Program-made: the position numbers and the translations under genes | The notes under the pieces: model-generated | Seen by the model: the letters and a program-made list of their open reading frames with translations, nothing else | Databases searched by the model: none | Told to the model about the DNA's origin: nothing | From: Kiritimatiellia bacterium | GTDB taxonomy: Bacteria > Verrucomicrobiota > Kiritimatiellia > RFP12 > UBA1067 | Reading direction: 5' to 3' | Length of the DNA: 5,183 bases | Assembly: GCA_017547265.1 (NCBI GenBank) | Contig: JAFYQC010000312.1 | Coordinates: forward strand, 1 to 5,183 | Shown here: one piece after another, positions 4,455 to 5,183 of the stretch | How the letters are laid out: each line of letters begins with the position of its first letter | How positions within the stretch are numbered: position 1 is the stretch's first letter

Positions 4455-5183
4455 CTATGACCTCGTCGTCGCCACTCTTCCGACGAGGATGAGCAGCGTG
4501 TATATCTCAAGTCTGCCGGCAAGCATCGCAAAGGCGTAGACGCACTTCAGCGGCGCAGCAATCGCGCCAAAATTCTCGGTCGGGCCAAGCGAACCAAATG
4601 CCGGCCCGACATTACCGACCATGCTGAGCGCGGCGGTGAACGCCGTGAACACGTCGAGCCCCGTCAACGCCCCCGCGAAAGTCGTCGCCACGACGAGAAT
4701 GAAATATGCGAAGATAAACGAGGCGACTACGGGAACCACTCCTTCGCGCCCAGACACTCCGTTAAGCTTGAGCGTGAATACCTGGTGCGGATGAACTATG
4801 CGCCTCATCTCGTTTCTAAGCAACTTCGCAAGGACAGTCCATCGGATCACCTTAATTCCGCCAGCCGTCGATCCAGAGCACCCGCCTACGAAGAAAAGGA
4901 CAAAGATCACCATCTGTGCGGCAGGTCGCCACGAAGTGTAGTCGTCAGTCATGAAGCCAGTCGTAGACAGTATTGACGCTACCTGGAACGACACTGCGCG
5001 CAACGTGCCGCCAAAACCGGCTAGACCGCGCATCTGGACAACCGTCGCCACCAACACCGCAGCCACGACGACAAAGAGGAAGGTCCTGAGCTCCGAGTCG
5101 CGGCGCACCTCGGAATGTTTTCCCGTCAGCAACCTGTAGTATACCGCGAAGTTGACGGAGGCAAGAAGCATGAATACCGTGCA
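4455..5183 (-). CDS. TrkH/KtrB-type potassium uptake membrane protein, C-terminal part (partial)
   Basis: About 242 codons are visible, ending at a TAG at 4455-4457; the gene runs off the right edge. The frame stays open beyond the internal Met codon at 5169-5171, giving T-V-F-M-L-L-A, so that Met is not a start. TrkH/TrkG/KtrB proteins are about 450-500 residues and form the K+ pore with a regulatory partner such as TrkA or KtrA at the inner membrane. Visible are the third pore loop with STTGF (4953-4967), the GCSGSTAGGIK signature (about 4857-4883), and the fourth pore loop GNVGPAFG (4593-4616), each flanked by hydrophobic segments. The final helix is followed by a short polar tail. The C-terminal half looks intact. 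TrkH and KtrB cannot be separated from this half alone, and no TrkA-like gene is in the window. Confidence 0.93.
   Translation of the reverse strand, partial: CTVFMLLASVNFAVYYRLLTGKHSEVRRDSELRTFLFVVVAAVLVATVVQMRGLAGFGGTLRAVSFQVASILSTTGFMTDDYTSWRPAAQMVIFVLFFVGGCSGSTAGGIKVIRWTVLAKLLRNEMRRIVHPHQVFTLKLNGVSGREGVVPVVASFIFAYFILVVATTFAGALTGLDVFTAFTAALSMVGNVGPAFGSLGPTENFGAIAAPLKCVYAFAMLAGRLEIYTLLILVGRVATTRS

Noticed and set aside
5169..5171. ATG on the - strand as the start of the potassium transporter
   Set aside because: The frame stays open to the window edge, and the residues around this Met match the interior of TrkH-type proteins. A start here would omit half of the protein.
1..5183. CRISPR, insertion sequence, tRNA or long repeat
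   Set aside because: I found no regularly spaced repeats, transposase motifs, long terminal inverted repeats or tRNA-like cloverleaf by eye. A repeat or covariance search was not possible.

Overview
The window reads as ordinary, tightly packed bacterial chromosome with moderate to fairly high G+C (judged by eye). Eight complete protein genes lie on the + strand and one partial gene converges on them from the - strand. I see no rRNA, tRNA, CRISPR array, insertion sequence or phage gene. The taxon cannot be fixed from this sequence. A short bacterial FatA-type acyl-ACP thioesterase, a flavoredoxin-like flavin reductase and a Phd-like/VapC pair together would suit an anaerobic, perhaps gut-associated, bacterium. 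A PVC-type lineage (Kiritimatiellota or Lentisphaerota), a spirochaete or a Firmicute are all possible, and this is inference only.

Region 1 (1-2140): four genes in a row. They are an AlkA-like 3-methyladenine DNA glycosylase, a small DUF1653 protein, an acyl-ACP thioesterase, and the TrmL/YibK tRNA wobble 2'-O-methyltransferase. The first three are joined by 4-base stop/start overlaps (ATGA, GTGA), and a possible upstream gene may overlap the glycosylase start in the same way. They probably form one transcript of housekeeping functions: base-excision repair, fatty-acid release and tRNA modification.

Region 2 (about 2110-2804): a type II toxin-antitoxin module. A Phd/YefM-like antitoxin overlaps a VapC-type PIN-domain toxin by 4 bases. 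Upstream are a recognisable sigma-70-like promoter and a 29-bp imperfect palindrome with perfect 8-bp outer arms that covers the -10 element. This is the layout expected for autoregulation by the antitoxin-toxin complex.

Region 3 (2818-3908): a flavoredoxin-like FMN-binding reductase, whose ribosome binding site overlaps the toxin stop codon, followed by an overlapping Nudix hydrolase of the ADP-ribose pyrophosphatase type. Both may be co-transcribed with the toxin-antitoxin pair. An 8-bp stem-loop spans the Nudix stop codon.

Region 4 (3909-5183): a separate promoter with an extended -10 drives a PaaI-type hotdog thioesterase. A short convergent intergenic hairpin follows, and then the C-terminal half of a TrkH/KtrB-type potassium transporter on the - strand, cut by the window edge.

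I found no clear previously undescribed system. The points most worth a second look are the antitoxin operator/promoter architecture, the Phd-like antitoxin paired with a VapC toxin inside a compact operon, and the PaaI protein with Met in place of the usual HGG histidine.
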